Shown here piece by piece: positions 38,897 to 49,603 of a stretch of DNA of 64,000 nucleotides. The translations under genes and the position numbers were made by a program. The first letter of the stretch is position 1. Each line of letters begins with the position of its first letter. The stretch comes from Legionellaceae bacterium (lineage in GTDB: Bacteria; Pseudomonadota; Gammaproteobacteria; Legionellales; Legionellaceae), in contig JAUYSP010000011.1 in NCBI GenBank assembly GCA_030696305.1, forward strand, positions 1 through 64,000, written 5' to 3'. The notes under the pieces are model-generated. The model was not told the DNA's origin and made no database searches. It saw only the letters and a program-made list of their open reading frames with translations.

Positions 38897-38984
38897 TAGG
38901 GTCTGTTGACAATTCATTTCCAGAAGGCCGACGTCCCGCGGACAAGCCGAGGGGCGTCGAAATATGAATTGTCAACTGACCCTA
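38897..38984. mobile_element. 88-bp inverted-repeat element overlapping the lspA stop
   Basis: Arms of 21 bp (38897-38917 and 38964-38984, one mismatch) begin tagggtc and include gttgacaattcat. The centre carries the family C sequence (cgtcccgcggacaagccg) also found at the start of the window. The outermost TAG, read on the minus strand, is the lspA stop codon. No target duplication is visible. It abuts the 174-bp MITE. Confidence 0.75.
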
Positions 38985-39461
38985 CTTAGTAAGCGTAATA
39001 TCTCTAGAAGTAAAAGTGCTATACGCTAGTAGCACCGCACCTAAACAAATAGCACTGTCAGCAATATTAAATACTGGCCAATGATGTGCCTCATAATATA
39101 CATCAATAAAATCAACTACATAGCCTATGGCTAATCTATCAATAAGATTACCTACTGCACCGGCTAAGATTAAACTAACGCTAACCAATTGTAACGTGGC
39201 ACGCGCCGGCAATCGAATCATCCAGATAATCAGTGCAACGCTCATCAACGCGCTAAAGCCAGTAAAAAACCATCGATGCCAATCGCCAGCCTGGCTTAAA
39301 AAGCTAAATGCTGAGCCTGAATTGTAAGCAAGCGTCAAATTAAACATGGGCATAATCTTGACTGATTGGTAGGCAGCATAATGCTTAACTACCCAATATT
39401 TACTTAGTTGATCAAGCAATACCACACAAGTACTCATTAAAAACGCTTGCCATTTTTTCAT
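38982..39461 (-). CDS. lspA: Lipoprotein signal peptidase
   Basis: LspA removes signal peptides from prolipoproteins in the inner membrane. The 159-aa protein has four helices and the catalytic Asp residues in the NLIDR and FNIADSAI motifs, with VVDFID between. The gene ends in a TAG that belongs to the adjacent repeat element. It overlaps the ileS stop by 4 bp within the ribF-ileS-lspA operon. Confidence 0.94.
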   Translation of the reverse strand: MKKWQAFLMSTCVVLLDQLSKYWVVKHYAAYQSVKIMPMFNLTLAYNSGSAFSFLSQAGDWHRWFFTGFSALMSVALIIWMIRLPARATLQLVSVSLILAGAVGNLIDRLAIGYVVDFIDVYYEAHHWPVFNIADSAICLGAVLLAYSTFTSRDITLTK

Positions 39462-42259
39462 GCATGCAATCTCACTTCATCTTGACCAGAAATATTACCC
39501 ACACAGCGAGAACATAGCTCAGGATGTTTCTCGTCTGACCCGACATCATCTAACCGATGCCAACATCGTACGCATTTTACTGACTCACTCGCTTCAACAT
39601 CAATAGCGATACCCAACTCGTCTATTATTGGCAAATCAGTCGAACGCTCAGCCAAAGGCAATACACGCGCTTTAGAAGTAATTAGAACAAACCGTAGTTC
39701 GTCATCTAATTTGGTCAATGTTGCTAATGCTTTTTCATTCGCATAAATAGTAATATTTGCAGCTAAACTCGATCCCAGCACACCAGCTTGACGTTTGGTT
39801 TCAATCGCTTTATTAACTTCATCACGTATCATTTGTACATCGTGCCAATAATCCATATCTACGGTATTTAATTTTGGCCATGCTTGATACCATTGTTCAA
39901 GTAATACTGAATCGGTCTTACTTCCTGGAATATATTGCCAAATTTCGTCTGCAGTAAACGATAAAATAGGAGCGAGCCAACGAGTTAATGCGTGGATAAT
40001 ATGATACATCGCTGTCTGACACGAGCGACGCGCTTTGCTGTTAACTGCTGTTGTATATTGTCGATCTTTAATGATATCCAAATAAAAACTACCCATATCA
40101 ATAGCACAAAAATGATGAATTTTTTGATAAATCACATGAAAATGGTATTGCTCATAAGCAGCTAAAATCTCTTCTTGTAGTAATTGGCAACGTTTAATAG
40201 CCCAACTATCTAATGCTACCATATCCTCTAGAGGCACACTGTCTGTCTCGGGATCGAAATCGAATAAATTAGCTAATAAAAAACGCGCCGTATTTCGTAG
40301 CCGCCGATAGGAATCTGCATTTCGTTTAATGATTTCATCTGAAATGCTCAATTCATTTCGATAATCACTAGATGAAACCCACAGACGTAAAATATCAGCC
40401 CCATGTTGGCTAATTAACTTATCTAATTCAACATAATTTCCTTTAGATTTAGATAATTTTTTTCCCTCCGCATCCACTGTAAAACCATGGGTTAAGACGG
40501 TTTTATAAGGGGGAACACCATGCATTGCAACCGAGGTAGTCAGTGAAGAATTGAACCAGCCACGATGTTGATCCGAACCTTCAAAATAGACATCTGCAGG
40601 AAACCCTAGTCCCTTCCCTTGCTCACTTAAGACAGCATAATGCGATACGCCGGAATCAAACCAAACATCTAATGTATCTTTGATTTTTTCATAATTTGCT
40701 GCATCCTCACCCAATAATTCTGCTGAGTCTAGATCAAACCATGCATCAATCCCAGCGGTTTCAATTTTTTTTGCGATTTGCTCAATCAGAGCAATACTTT
40801 CTGGGTGAAGTGCTCGTGTTACTTTATGCACAAACAGCGGCATGGGGGTACCCCATGATCTCTGTCTTGATATACACCAATCAGGCCTACTCAAAACCAT
40901 TTTTTCGATACGCGCTTTGCCCCAATCAGGGATCCAATTAACATTTGGAATTTGCTCCAATAGTGTCGAACGTAATCCATTATTGTCCATCGAAATAAAC
41001 CATTGGGGTGTAGCACGAAAAATAGTAGGGGTTTTATGACGCCAACAATGAGGGTAACTGTGCTGTAGCGTTTCTTCATGCAACAAAACACCCCGAGCAC
41101 GCAAAGTATCTAAGATTGCTGTATTGACCTTTAATACTGAAAGACCAGCAAACAGTTCTACACCAGGGGCGTAACACCCATTCGCTAATACTGGATTAAT
41201 CAGTGGTAATTGATATGCTTGCCCAACTAAGTAATCATCTGGTCCATGAGCTGGTGCAGTATGAACACACCCCGTACCTGCTTCAGTGGTCACATGCTCA
41301 CCTAAAACAATAGGTACTTGTTTATCATACAATGGATGCTTTAAAGCTAATCGCTCAAATACTTCACCCTTTGCTGTTCCCACGATTTTAGAATTATCTA
41401 ATTCATAACGAGTCATGACTGATTCCACTAAATCAGCAGCAACTAATATATAGCGATCACCAACGTCCACTAGCGTATACAGGAGCTCATGATGCAAGCT
41501 TACCGCTTCATTGGCAGGTAAAGTCCAAGGAGTAGTCGTCCAAATAGGCACTATTAATGGTTTTTCTGGTAATTTAAGCGCCATTTTTTGCAAAAATTCG
41601 CTAGGATTTACTGCAAAAAAAGCCACATCAATCGAAGAAGAGGTCTTATCTTCATAATCCACTTCAGCTTCCGCTAATGCCGAACCACAATCAATACACC
41701 AATGCACAGGTTTAAAACCTTGATGTAAATGGCCATTTTCTATCACACGCGCAAGCGCACGAACAATATTTGCTTCATATTTGTAATCCATGGTGATATA
41801 TGGATTTTGCCATTCACCAAATACACCTAAGCGCTGAAATTCATTTCGTTGTATGTCTATCTGACTGCTTGCATAATCGCGACAGGCACGGCGAAATTCT
41901 GAAGCACTCACTTTAACGCCCGATTTACCAATTTTCTTTTCAACATTTAATTCAATAGGTAATCCATGGCAATCCCATCCTGGTACAAAAGGCGCATCAT
42001 AACCACTCATTGATTTTGATTTAACAATAAAATCTTTTAAAATTTTATTTAATGCATGACCGCAATGTAAATGGCCGTTTGCATACGGTGGGCCATCATG
42101 CAAAATAAATCGTTTTGCTCCAGCACGTAAAGCCCTCAATTTTCCATAAGTATTATTTTCTTGCCAATTCGCCAACATACTTGGCTCTCTTTGCGCGAGA
42201 CTGGCCTTCATTGGAAAAGAAGTATTCGGTAGGTTTAATGTATCTTTATATTCAGTCAT
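39458..42259 (-). CDS. ileS: Isoleucyl-tRNA synthetase
   Basis: A class I synthetase that charges tRNA-Ile, 933 aa. The HIGH-type motif is [13 protein letters not shown], near residues 57-69, and the KMSKS-type motif is KLSKSKGN. The editing domain lies between ([13 protein letters not shown]). The C-terminal zinc site has CVRCWH and CSRC. The length equals that of the bacterial family. It overlaps ribF by 8 bp and lspA by 4 bp, so the three genes form one transcript. Confidence 0.97.
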   Translation of the reverse strand: MTEYKDTLNLPNTSFPMKASLAQREPSMLANWQENNTYGKLRALRAGAKRFILHDGPPYANGHLHCGHALNKILKDFIVKSKSMSGYDAPFVPGWDCHGLPIELNVEKKIGKSGVKVSASEFRRACRDYASSQIDIQRNEFQRLGVFGEWQNPYITMDYKYEANIVRALARVIENGHLHQGFKPVHWCIDCGSALAEAEVDYEDKTSSSIDVAFFAVNPSEFLQKMALKLPEKPLIVPIWTTTPWTLPANEAVSLHHELLYTLVDVGDRYILVAADLVESVMTRYELDNSKIVGTAKGEVFERLALKHPLYDKQVPIVLGEHVTTEAGTGCVHTAPAHGPDDYLVGQAYQLPLINPVLANGCYAPGVELFAGLSVLKVNTAILDTLRARGVLLHEETLQHSYPHCWRHKTPTIFRATPQWFISMDNNGLRSTLLEQIPNVNWIPDWGKARIEKMVLSRPDWCISRQRSWGTPMPLFVHKVTRALHPESIALIEQIAKKIETAGIDAWFDLDSAELLGEDAANYEKIKDTLDVWFDSGVSHYAVLSEQGKGLGFPADVYFEGSDQHRGWFNSSLTTSVAMHGVPPYKTVLTHGFTVDAEGKKLSKSKGNYVELDKLISQHGADILRLWVSSSDYRNELSISDEIIKRNADSYRRLRNTARFLLANLFDFDPETDSVPLEDMVALDSWAIKRCQLLQEEILAAYEQYHFHVIYQKIHHFCAIDMGSFYLDIIKDRQYTTAVNSKARRSCQTAMYHIIHALTRWLAPILSFTADEIWQYIPGSKTDSVLLEQWYQAWPKLNTVDMDYWHDVQMIRDEVNKAIETKRQAGVLGSSLAANITIYANEKALATLTKLDDELRFVLITSKARVLPLAERSTDLPIIDELGIAIDVEASESVKCVRCWHRLDDVGSDEKHPELCSRCVGNISGQDEVRLHA

Positions 42260-43196
42260 TCAAATCACTCTTACTTAGAAAATAGGCTTTTGCTGACAAC
42301 ACATCCGCATGAATTTGTGCTATTAACGCATCTAAAGATGGAAATTTTACTTCATCTCTCAATTTGTGCAAGAAAAAAACTCGTAATCGTTCACCATACA
42401 ACGATTCATTGATATTAAACAAGTGAACTTCTAATACTTGTTTTGTTCCATTCAGGGTCGGTCGCAGTCCAATGTTAGCTACTCCATGGAAGACTGAATG
42501 ATCTGCTCGTTCTACTTGAACGCAAAAAACACCTCGGATTGGCAATGTAGATTGAGTTACTTTAATATTGGCAGTCGGAACGCCCCACTCACGCCCCCGG
42601 GCATCACCATACATTACGCGACCAGAGATACTATAAGGACGCCCCAATAAAACATCTACTCGCTCAAAATTACTTTCTTGTAAGGCTTCTCTGATTTGGG
42701 TAGAACTTATACGCTTTTGTTCCATCACACATTCAGGAGCGGTTTCAACAAGACAGTTATTCTGTTGAGCAATTTGCGTTAGTAAGGCCACATCACCCTT
42801 TCTTTCGCGCCCAAACTTAAAGTCGTCACCAATTAACAGGTAATGAATATGTAACCTATCAAATAGCATTTTTTCAGCAAATTCTCTCGGCAGCATATGG
42901 GCAAGTTGTTTATTAAACCGAAGGCAATAGACGTAATCAACGCCATACTCTTTCAAAATATGAATTTTTTCTCGTAATGTAGACAGTCGAGGCGGGGCTT
43001 TATCTTTTAAAAAAAATTCGCGGGGCTGTGGTTCAAATAAAATAACAATCATCGGTAAGTCTAACTGAGTTGCTTTAGCGCGCAAGGTTTTTAAGATCGT
43101 TTGATGTCCACGATGAATGCCATCAAAATTACCAATTGTAGCAACAGCCCCCTGTTGCAGAGCGAAATTTTTTGGAACAGTACGTAATAATTTCAT
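42252..43196 (-). CDS. ribF: Bifunctional riboflavin kinase / FAD synthetase
   Basis: RibF phosphorylates riboflavin to FMN and adenylates it to FAD. The N-terminal adenylyltransferase has [11 protein letters not shown] near residues 21-31 and [10 protein letters not shown]. The C-terminal kinase has [18 protein letters not shown] with the PTANI motif. At 314 aa it is typical. It is first in the ribF-ileS-lspA operon and links to the riboflavin genes near 26-28.8 kb by pathway. Confidence 0.95.
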   Translation of the reverse strand: MKLLRTVPKNFALQQGAVATIGNFDGIHRGHQTILKTLRAKATQLDLPMIVILFEPQPREFFLKDKAPPRLSTLREKIHILKEYGVDYVYCLRFNKQLAHMLPREFAEKMLFDRLHIHYLLIGDDFKFGRERKGDVALLTQIAQQNNCLVETAPECVMEQKRISSTQIREALQESNFERVDVLLGRPYSISGRVMYGDARGREWGVPTANIKVTQSTLPIRGVFCVQVERADHSVFHGVANIGLRPTLNGTKQVLEVHLFNINESLYGERLRVFFLHKLRDEVKFPSLDALIAQIHADVLSAKAYFLSKSDLND

Positions 43197-43316
43197 AACA
43201 AGCCTGGAAGAATATAGTAGTGCATACAGAAATCAATCGCGCCACTTTTCGCACAGGACTGACCTCCCCCACATCATTTCTAACATCAAAAGACATGACT
43301 TGGGGGAAATATTGCG

Positions 43317-43742
43317 CTATGCAGACGGACGAACGATTAGTATATCACAATGGGCGGCATGTAAAATGGCGTCCGCTGTTGATCCTAATAATAAAGCCAA
43401 GCCGTGTTTACCATGACTTCCAGTAACAATCAGCTCTATCTTGTGTTCATGGGCGACTCTAAGCACTTCATTTTTAATTGAGCCAAACTCTAACAAGCGA
43501 TGTTTTTTGTCAACATCAATTTGCTCTGCTAATTTATTCAATTCACGTTCTGCTTGTTCTCGAATAGAAACTTCGACTTCGGCAAAGCCTGCAAATCCGG
43601 GATACGCATAGGCAGGAATTGGTTCAACTACATGAACTAAAAATAACGACGCTTTATTTTCATCGGCAATTTTTTTTGCTTTGCGAGCGGCGTTAATGCC
43701 AACATCATCAAAATCAGTGGCTAGTAAAACACGTTTATACAT
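43317..43742 (-). CDS. Universal stress protein, UspA family
   Basis: A 141-aa Usp domain protein starting MYKRVLLATDF. The ATP-loop motif GSHGKHGLALLLGSTA near residues 108-123 resembles G-2x-G-9x-GS, the nucleotide-binding type. The start at 43742 has a perfect AAGGAG; a start six codons upstream is less likely. It is a single gene. Its role is general stress survival; the exact ligand is unknown. Confidence 0.9.
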   Translation of the reverse strand: MYKRVLLATDFDDVGINAARKAKKIADENKASLFLVHVVEPIPAYAYPGFAGFAEVEVSIREQAERELNKLAEQIDVDKKHRLLEFGSIKNEVLRVAHEHKIELIVTGSHGKHGLALLLGSTADAILHAAHCDILIVRPSA

Positions 43743-43875
43743 AATTCTCTCCTTGAACACATGCAGTCATAGATTTAAGACTAGCAGAAGTTATATCATT
43801 TTTATAGTCCACTTTAACCCTATTTAAAAAGATATGAAGATATACTGTCTTTGAACAAATTAAAACGAACGTAAC

Positions 43876-44937
43876 CTATATACCCAACAATTGAGATAGT
43901 GGATCAGTCATTGATTTTTTATAAGCATACTTATTAAAATCGTGTCGTGTTGTATGGGCTTGCCGTTGTATTAAAAACGCTTTTTTCTTGTCGCTCGCTC
44001 TTTTTAATTTCTGCGTATCATCCAAAGGATTATAAAGACTCAAGATTGTTTCTTGCCAATTATTCTTTAGAGATATTGTTTCAGTTTTAGCTGCAGGAAG
44101 ATCAATTCTTGGTACTGGTAGCTGAAAATATCGGTAAATAGCCTGACAAACCTGCACCACTGCATCCTGTTTAGCTTCGATTGAATGCCCTGCAATATGA
44201 GGCGTACAAAGTGTTGCGTAATCGACTAGCTGAGCGTTCAACAGCGGTTCGTTAGAATACACATCCGTGCAATAAACGAGAGGTGAATTTAAAGAGAGTA
44301 ACGCTTTTTCATTAACAATATTACCTCGAGACGCATTAATAATGACCGCATTACTCTTTAATCGGCGTAATAGTTCGTAATTAAATAAATTATTACTCGG
44401 GAAAGGCTGGATATCATGCAAATTAGCATGAATACATATCAAATCGCAGGTAGTTAGCGCATCAATACTCGTGGAACTAAAATGAGAATCCGCTAGTGCT
44501 TTAAACGGATCAAAATAAAGCACTTCTAACTCAGCGGCGTGCAATCGCAAGGCGACTCGACTGCCCACTTCGCCAAAACCGACCACCCCAGCTCGAAAAC
44601 CAGGTAATAACTTTTCTCGTTGTAAAAAAGCTAAGCTAGCGGTTACGTAATCTGCAACGGCTCTTGCATTGCTACCCTTAGCATCAATTAACGTAATACC
44701 TTGTGATTTTAAATAAGCCAAATCAATATGATCAGTCCCACTACTAGCTGTAGCTACACATCGAATTGATGTCTCTGCTAATAGCTTAGAAGTTACTTTT
44801 AGAGTAGAGCGACATAGTAAAACGTCATGTGTATCTATTAATGATGGAATTGTTGCTTCATTATAATATAACGTCAACGCCTCTGGTTTAAAAAAACAGC
44901 TGATATTAGGTAATGTAGCATCTGCTAATATTTTCAT
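43876..44937 (-). CDS. pdxB: Erythronate-4-phosphate dehydrogenase
   Basis: PdxB oxidises 4-phosphoerythronate in pyridoxal phosphate synthesis. The D-2-hydroxyacid dehydrogenase fold shows ASSGTDHIDL, NARAVADYV, the NAD motif GFGEVGSRVA and ASRGNIVNE, with HIAGHSIEAK containing the catalytic His. The ATG at 44937 begins MKILADATLP, as in the family; a GTG at 44955 overlaps the previous stop. About 353 aa, slightly shorter than E. coli PdxB (378), and its C-terminal dimerisation domain appears reduced. Confidence 0.9.
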   Translation of the reverse strand: MKILADATLPNISCFFKPEALTLYYNEATIPSLIDTHDVLLCRSTLKVTSKLLAETSIRCVATASSGTDHIDLAYLKSQGITLIDAKGSNARAVADYVTASLAFLQREKLLPGFRAGVVGFGEVGSRVALRLHAAELEVLYFDPFKALADSHFSSTSIDALTTCDLICIHANLHDIQPFPSNNLFNYELLRRLKSNAVIINASRGNIVNEKALLSLNSPLVYCTDVYSNEPLLNAQLVDYATLCTPHIAGHSIEAKQDAVVQVCQAIYRYFQLPVPRIDLPAAKTETISLKNNWQETILSLYNPLDDTQKLKRASDKKKAFLIQRQAHTTRHDFNKYAYKKSMTDPLSQLLGI

Positions 44938-44951
44938 ATAGTAAACACATT

Positions 44952-45410
44952 TCACCCAAACGATTTAGGAATTACCAGTACTTTGTCCATTAAAGGCTCA
45001 GTGCTTGCAGTTTGCTGGTTTTCATCTAATTGATCAAACGACAGAGAAGCATCCGCTATACGTAATGGCACGTTTTGTAAAAATTGGTGTATAGCTGCAA
45101 CACGAAAACCGGGTATCGTGCTGGTTAGTTTCACTGGATGAGTTATTTTAGGTGCAACTAAAACAGGTTGTGATAGTTTAATTTCTACGGGTTTGGGAGG
45201 AATATTGGAATGGGGGGTGTGGAACAACAGGGCTGTTGCTGGCGCAATTAACAATATCATAAAACGCAATCGATAAGAGCGCAATAATTGCACTGCTTTA
45301 CTGCTTTCCTTCTTATCAGATTGAATAAATGATTCATTAGCTGATTCGTGATTGCCTAAAATATTTTGCTCTGTTAAGGCGAAAAATTGTTTGATATATT
45401 TGTTATGCAT
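44952..45410 (-). CDS. Small membrane-anchored protein at the damX position
   Basis: A 152-aa protein not assigned to a family. A hydrophilic N-terminal region (about 45 residues) is followed by one membrane helix (LRFMILLIAPATALLF) and a Pro-rich then mixed periplasmic part. In enterobacteria the gene after aroB is damX, a single-helix division protein with a C-terminal SPOR domain. This protein has the same position and topology but no clear SPOR domain. The ATG at 45410 is placed directly at the aroB stop, so translation is coupled. Confidence 0.55.
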   Translation of the reverse strand: MHNKYIKQFFALTEQNILGNHESANESFIQSDKKESSKAVQLLRSYRLRFMILLIAPATALLFHTPHSNIPPKPVEIKLSQPVLVAPKITHPVKLTSTIPGFRVAAIHQFLQNVPLRIADASLSFDQLDENQQTASTEPLMDKVLVIPKSFG

Positions 45411-45411
45411 C

Positions 45412-46521
45412 TCAAACTTTCCCTGTGATAGTTGTACTTTCAACTGCTGACTGTAATACAAAATCTACTTGCTTGGGCGTTATTTGCTTTTCTAAAATGC
45501 AATCCCCAAACGATCGTATAATCACAAAAGGCAGTTGCTTATTCTTAATTTTTTTATCGTTCCACATTAAACGATATACGGCTTGCAAGTCAATATCACG
45601 TGGAATTCGATTTGGTAACTTAGCATTCATCAATAGCGAATCAAGCAAATCTACATCTGATTGACTCAAATATCCTAAATGAAATGACAGTAAAGCCGCA
45701 CAATAAAGACCAATGGCAACAGCTTCGCCATGTAACCAACGTCCATAATCTGTTATCGCTTCTAGAGCATGCGCAAAGGTATGGCCTAAATTTAACAAAG
45801 CTCTCTGCCCATGTTCTCGTTCATCCCTTTGAACAAAATTAGCTTTAATTTGACAACATTGAGCAACGACATCGGCTAGTCCATAGCATTGCAACCCATC
45901 TTCTACTAAGTGTTGAAGAAAACTACCACCAACTAATAACCCATACTTAATAATTTCAGCAAAACCTGCTCTTAATTCGCGTTCAGGTAAGGTGGCTAAT
46001 GTGCTTAAGTCCATAATGACAGCATGCGGTTGATAGAAGCTACCAATCATATTTTTTGCTTGAGCATAATTAACGCCTGTTTTCCCTCCGACGGCTGAGT
46101 CGACCTGCGCTAATAAAGTTGTAGGCAATTGCACGAAGCGTACCCCACGTTGATACGTGGCTGCAGCAAACCCAGTGATATCACCAATCACGCCCCCGCC
46201 CAAAGCAAACAGTGTTGTGTCACGATGATGATGATGGCTAATTAATGCATCGTAAATCATAAATAAACTGTGTTCATTTTTATGAGTTTCTCCATCAGGG
46301 AGAACAACAATGTCACATTGAAATGCGGAAAATGCGTGCTTGATTTTATCCAAATATAAAGGAGCGACTGTATCATTGGTCACAATAAGTATTTGTTCAG
46401 AAAGGACTTGTTGCTGTAAGAGCGTTGAATTTAATAAAAGATCAGCTGCGATGTAAATAGGGTATTGATGATTGGGGAACTTGATGGTTAATTGGGTTAT
46501 GTTAGGGGCTGTAGTTAGCAT
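45412..46521 (-). CDS. aroB: 3-dehydroquinate synthase
   Basis: AroB cyclises DAHP to 3-dehydroquinate with NAD and a metal ion. Motifs include VLPDGETHKN, the NAD site ALGGGVIGDITGFAAATYQRG near residues 105-125, PTTLLAQVDSAVGGKTGVN, and GHTFAHALE with a metal His. It is 369 aa. It lies downstream of aroK, separated by a repeat-bearing spacer of 225 bp, whereas the two are usually closely spaced. Confidence 0.96.
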   Translation of the reverse strand: MLTTAPNITQLTIKFPNHQYPIYIAADLLLNSTLLQQQVLSEQILIVTNDTVAPLYLDKIKHAFSAFQCDIVVLPDGETHKNEHSLFMIYDALISHHHHRDTTLFALGGGVIGDITGFAAATYQRGVRFVQLPTTLLAQVDSAVGGKTGVNYAQAKNMIGSFYQPHAVIMDLSTLATLPERELRAGFAEIIKYGLLVGGSFLQHLVEDGLQCYGLADVVAQCCQIKANFVQRDEREHGQRALLNLGHTFAHALEAITDYGRWLHGEAVAIGLYCAALLSFHLGYLSQSDVDLLDSLLMNAKLPNRIPRDIDLQAVYRLMWNDKKIKNKQLPFVIIRSFGDCILEKQITPKQVDFVLQSAVESTTITGKV

Positions 46522-46604
46522 ACATGTTCTCGGTTACATGTTACAAAAACGCAGCTGTTGGGCTAAATAGTCCGGCCTATATAGTATAGTAACTTCCAAG
46601 CAAC

Positions 46605-46658
46605 GTCATCTTAAGCGAGCGAAGGATCTCAGATGTGCAAATTTAGGAGATCCTTCGC
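46605..46658. repeat. Family B palindrome in the aroK-aroB gap
   Basis: gcgaaggatctc (46619-46630) pairs exactly with gagatccttcgc (46647-46658). The left flank acgtcatctt resembles the arm at 30224. It enlarges the spacer between aroK and aroB. Confidence 0.7.
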
Positions 46659-46746
46659 GCAAAAAGACCGTGCTCTGGATACATGCTCTTTGTAAGTTCA
46701 AATGTGGACCGAACTTATCCGCAACCTGAAAAGTTACCAGGTATAT

Positions 46747-47289
46747 CTAACTTTCACCATATATATATTTGATTATATTATTTGCTACAGCTTTGACAGT
46801 TAGCTTGTCCGTCTCGAAGCTTACATCAGCTAATTCTTCGTAGAATGGCTCGCGTTCATCCCGCAACATCTCCAAACGCCCTTCTAAATTATCTGTTTTT
46901 AATAAAGGTCGCTTTGTACTATCTCGTTTAGTGCGTTCAAACTGTTGTTGCAACGATGTGCGAAGATAAATTACAGTGCCTCGTCCAGCCAGTGCATTGC
47001 GATTTTCGGGCGTCATAATAACACCGCCGCCAGTCGCTAATACAATGTTCGTTTTCTGAGTTAATTCATCGATTACTTTTTGCTCCCTGCGACGAAACCC
47101 TTCCTCGCCTTCCACATCAAATATCCATGAAATATCTGCGCCTGTACGTTCTTCTATCACCTCATCCGAATCATAGAACTCTAATTTAAGTTCTTTTGCC
47201 AAAGTACGACCTATAGTACTTTTACCAGCTCCCATAGGTCCTATCAGAAAAATATTACGTACTTTAACGATACTCATTTTAAATTGCAT
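46747..47289 (-). CDS. aroK: Shikimate kinase
   Basis: AroK phosphorylates shikimate. The P-loop [12 protein letters not shown] is near residues 17-28, [11 protein letters not shown] near 40-50, and the GGG of the shikimate site in LATGGGVIM. The lid has [10 protein letters not shown]. The 180-aa frame may really begin at the fifth codon ([10 protein letters not shown]). The gene follows the pilQ-type gene, the normal gammaproteobacterial order. Confidence 0.95.
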   Translation of the reverse strand: MQFKMSIVKVRNIFLIGPMGAGKSTIGRTLAKELKLEFYDSDEVIEERTGADISWIFDVEGEEGFRRREQKVIDELTQKTNIVLATGGGVIMTPENRNALAGRGTVIYLRTSLQQQFERTKRDSTKRPLLKTDNLEGRLEMLRDEREPFYEELADVSFETDKLTVKAVANNIIKYIYGES

Positions 47290-47414
47290 ACTCCATAATC
47301 ATATTCTATATTTTACACACTCAACCCGCAGTTTTCTAGATTATACACTAGATCCTTCTTCAGATCCTGTAAATAATCACATTAACTCTGCAAGACTTAC
47401 GTAAAAATCACTAT

Positions 47415-48641
47415 TTATTTTGAAATTATTATCTTTGGAGTAATAAAAATAAGTAGTTCTTCGTTGCGTACTCTCACTTGTGTTCGTCTAAATAAACGAC
47501 CAATTACGGGTAGCTCTCCTAAAAAAGGTACTCTTGCTATACTATTATTTTTATCTTGTTTGTAAATTCCTCCTAACACAATAGTTTGACCGTTATTAAC
47601 CAATACATTCGTTTCAATTGATTTGGTTAAAATAATCGGCACACCTTGCACTCGTCTTCCTGAATCAGCATCTTGGTTAATTGACAAGGCCATCATCAGT
47701 TTACCATCAGAAGTAATTTGTGGAATTACTTTTAAACTCAAGACCGCTTTCTTAAAAGCTACAGATGTAGCCCCGCTTGTTGTATATTCTTGATATGGAA
47801 TATCTTCCCCCGACTCAATTACAGCTGTTTCTTGATTCGTAGTAATTAAACGAGGTCTTGCAATAATTTCGGCGCGCCCTTCACTTTCCAAAGCTGATAA
47901 TTCCATATCCAGTAACACATTTTTTCCAAGCATTGCTACTGCAATCCCAATAGCCGCGGGATTCGCTTCGAGAGGGATTGCACCTAAATCAATATTCAAG
48001 CGATCGCTCACTCGATTAGTACTCATTTCGGGGAAATTAGCGTTACCATCCGGATCAAAGCCTGGTGCTGCACGTAACAATCCAAAGCGAACACCCAGAT
48101 CTTCAGCACAATCCTTACTCATATTTACTAAACGTGCTTCGATCGAAACTTGTCTATGAGGAACATCTAGTTGTTTCAATAATGATTTGATTTGCCGAAC
48201 ATGCGGTATGGTATCCTGAATCCAAATCACATTTGTTCGCGGATCAAACGTCAATGTGCCACGGTCAGATAAAAATAACGTAGTCTTATCTTTCAAAAGC
48301 CCGGCAAGATCAGATGCCTTGGCATAGTTAATTTGAATTAATTCAGATTGTAAAGCCGATTCAGCTTGGTTTGTTTCATCAATATGTTCTTTAGATTGTC
48401 CGATAGTTTGCTGATGATATGCGCTCATTTTTTTCTGATAAGATGCTTTGAGTCGTAAAATTCGCTGCTCTAGTTGTTTATTTTTTAAATCTTGAATTAA
48501 AATACGTTGTCTTGCAGTATATTCTAAATAAATAAAGAGCATGGCAATACAAATCACCGACAAAATACCATAAACAACGAATTGTCGTGATTGACGTATA
48601 CGTGATACAAAACGCCAAGGTAATAAATTGATATCCATCAT
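47415..48641 (-). CDS. PilN-PilQ fusion: membrane-anchored secretin
   Basis: Residues 1-70 or so look like the PilN start: MDINLLPWRF, a basic stretch, then one membrane helix (FVVYGILSVICIAMLFIYLE) and a coiled coil. From about residue 100 the protein is PilQ-like, with the N1 domain (INYAKASDLAGLLK, SDRGTLTFDPRTNVIWIQD) and a complete secretin domain ending in VNNGQTIVLGGIYK and PFLGELPVIGRLFR. The signal peptide, AMIN domains and N0 of PilQ, and all of pilO and pilP, are absent. The frame is intact over 408 aa, and ATG overlaps the pilM stop. It is probably a deletion product; whether it functions is unknown. Confidence 0.8.
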   Translation of the reverse strand: MMDINLLPWRFVSRIRQSRQFVVYGILSVICIAMLFIYLEYTARQRILIQDLKNKQLEQRILRLKASYQKKMSAYHQQTIGQSKEHIDETNQAESALQSELIQINYAKASDLAGLLKDKTTLFLSDRGTLTFDPRTNVIWIQDTIPHVRQIKSLLKQLDVPHRQVSIEARLVNMSKDCAEDLGVRFGLLRAAPGFDPDGNANFPEMSTNRVSDRLNIDLGAIPLEANPAAIGIAVAMLGKNVLLDMELSALESEGRAEIIARPRLITTNQETAVIESGEDIPYQEYTTSGATSVAFKKAVLSLKVIPQITSDGKLMMALSINQDADSGRRVQGVPIILTKSIETNVLVNNGQTIVLGGIYKQDKNNSIARVPFLGELPVIGRLFRRTQVRVRNEELLIFITPKIIISK

Positions 48642-49603
48642 CCTCGCAATGCCAACCCACACACTGTAGTTAAAAGAGAAGCATTTTCAATGACACTATG
48701 TCGATCAATATTTTTGGCAAATCGCATGCTATGAAATGGATTAACAATCTCAACGTTTCGATTCAATTGGACACTTAAAAACGAAGCTAATTGGGCGTGT
48801 TGTCCGAGATCCCCTGCTAAAACAATAAGTTCAATTACTTTCATCGGATATGTAAAATTAAAAAATTGAAATAGGCGTTTCACTTGCGCCAATACTGTTT
48901 CGAATTGTTGATTTTGAGTTAATCGTTGATATTTTTCCATAACATCATAATGTGAAAAAATAATTTTCATATCGTGAAATACGTAAAAAGTAATATGTGT
49001 CCCTTCTCCATTTATCCAAGCAATCGTTTTGGCAATTTCGAAGCCGATTGTAGTTGGTGCAATGTATTGCAATACCCGCGCTATAGCATGCGAATCAACA
49101 TCTATGATACTCGCTTTTAATCCGGCACGACGTAAAACATCCACCCGATGATTAATATATTCACTTCGCGATGCAACAATTAACAAATCATGCAAACCAA
49201 GTTGGATGATCGACGGCCCCAACAGTTTAAAATCGAAATTAATTTCATGAATGGGATAAGGTATGTGTTTATCAATCTCAATTAAAACCAACTCTTCTAT
49301 ATCACAAACTGCTAACTGATCACTCACTTGTATAATTTTACGGATTGTACAAGAATCAGGAATTGAAATAATGGCTTTCTTAACTCGCAGCCTCATGTTT
49401 TTTAACATGTTTTTTATTGACTTCGCCACATGGTCAATATCACTAATCACCCCACCATCCATCGCATATTGGGATAACTCATAATTGCCATAATTTTCAA
49501 CTTGATAGTGCTTTTCTAATTTGGATAATTCAAGTAATTTTACTGAAGTTGGACCGATATCAATGCCAAGTGTGGCATTGAACTTAGATCGAAATAGAGG
49601 CAT
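48638..49603 (-). CDS. pilM: Type IV pilus assembly protein PilM
   Basis: PilM is an actin-like cytoplasmic ATPase homologue that docks PilN in the pilus inner-membrane complex. The 321-aa protein starts with GIDIGPTSVKLLEL and has KKAIISIPDS and EIDKHIPYPIHEINFDF, as in the family, which is usually around 350 aa. The C-terminal LTTVCGLALRG is typical. It overlaps the PilN-PilQ fusion gene by 4 bp. With PilO and PilP missing the complex is incomplete. Confidence 0.88.
   Translation of the reverse strand: MPLFRSKFNATLGIDIGPTSVKLLELSKLEKHYQVENYGNYELSQYAMDGGVISDIDHVAKSIKNMLKNMRLRVKKAIISIPDSCTIRKIIQVSDQLAVCDIEELVLIEIDKHIPYPIHEINFDFKLLGPSIIQLGLHDLLIVASRSEYINHRVDVLRRAGLKASIIDVDSHAIARVLQYIAPTTIGFEIAKTIAWINGEGTHITFYVFHDMKIIFSHYDVMEKYQRLTQNQQFETVLAQVKRLFQFFNFTYPMKVIELIVLAGDLGQHAQLASFLSVQLNRNVEIVNPFHSMRFAKNIDRHSVIENASLLTTVCGLALRG

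Noticed and set aside
43265-43307. Inverted repeat tccccca/tggggga upstream of ribF
   Set aside because: The stem is only 7 bp with a 29-nt loop and no other support; it may be chance.
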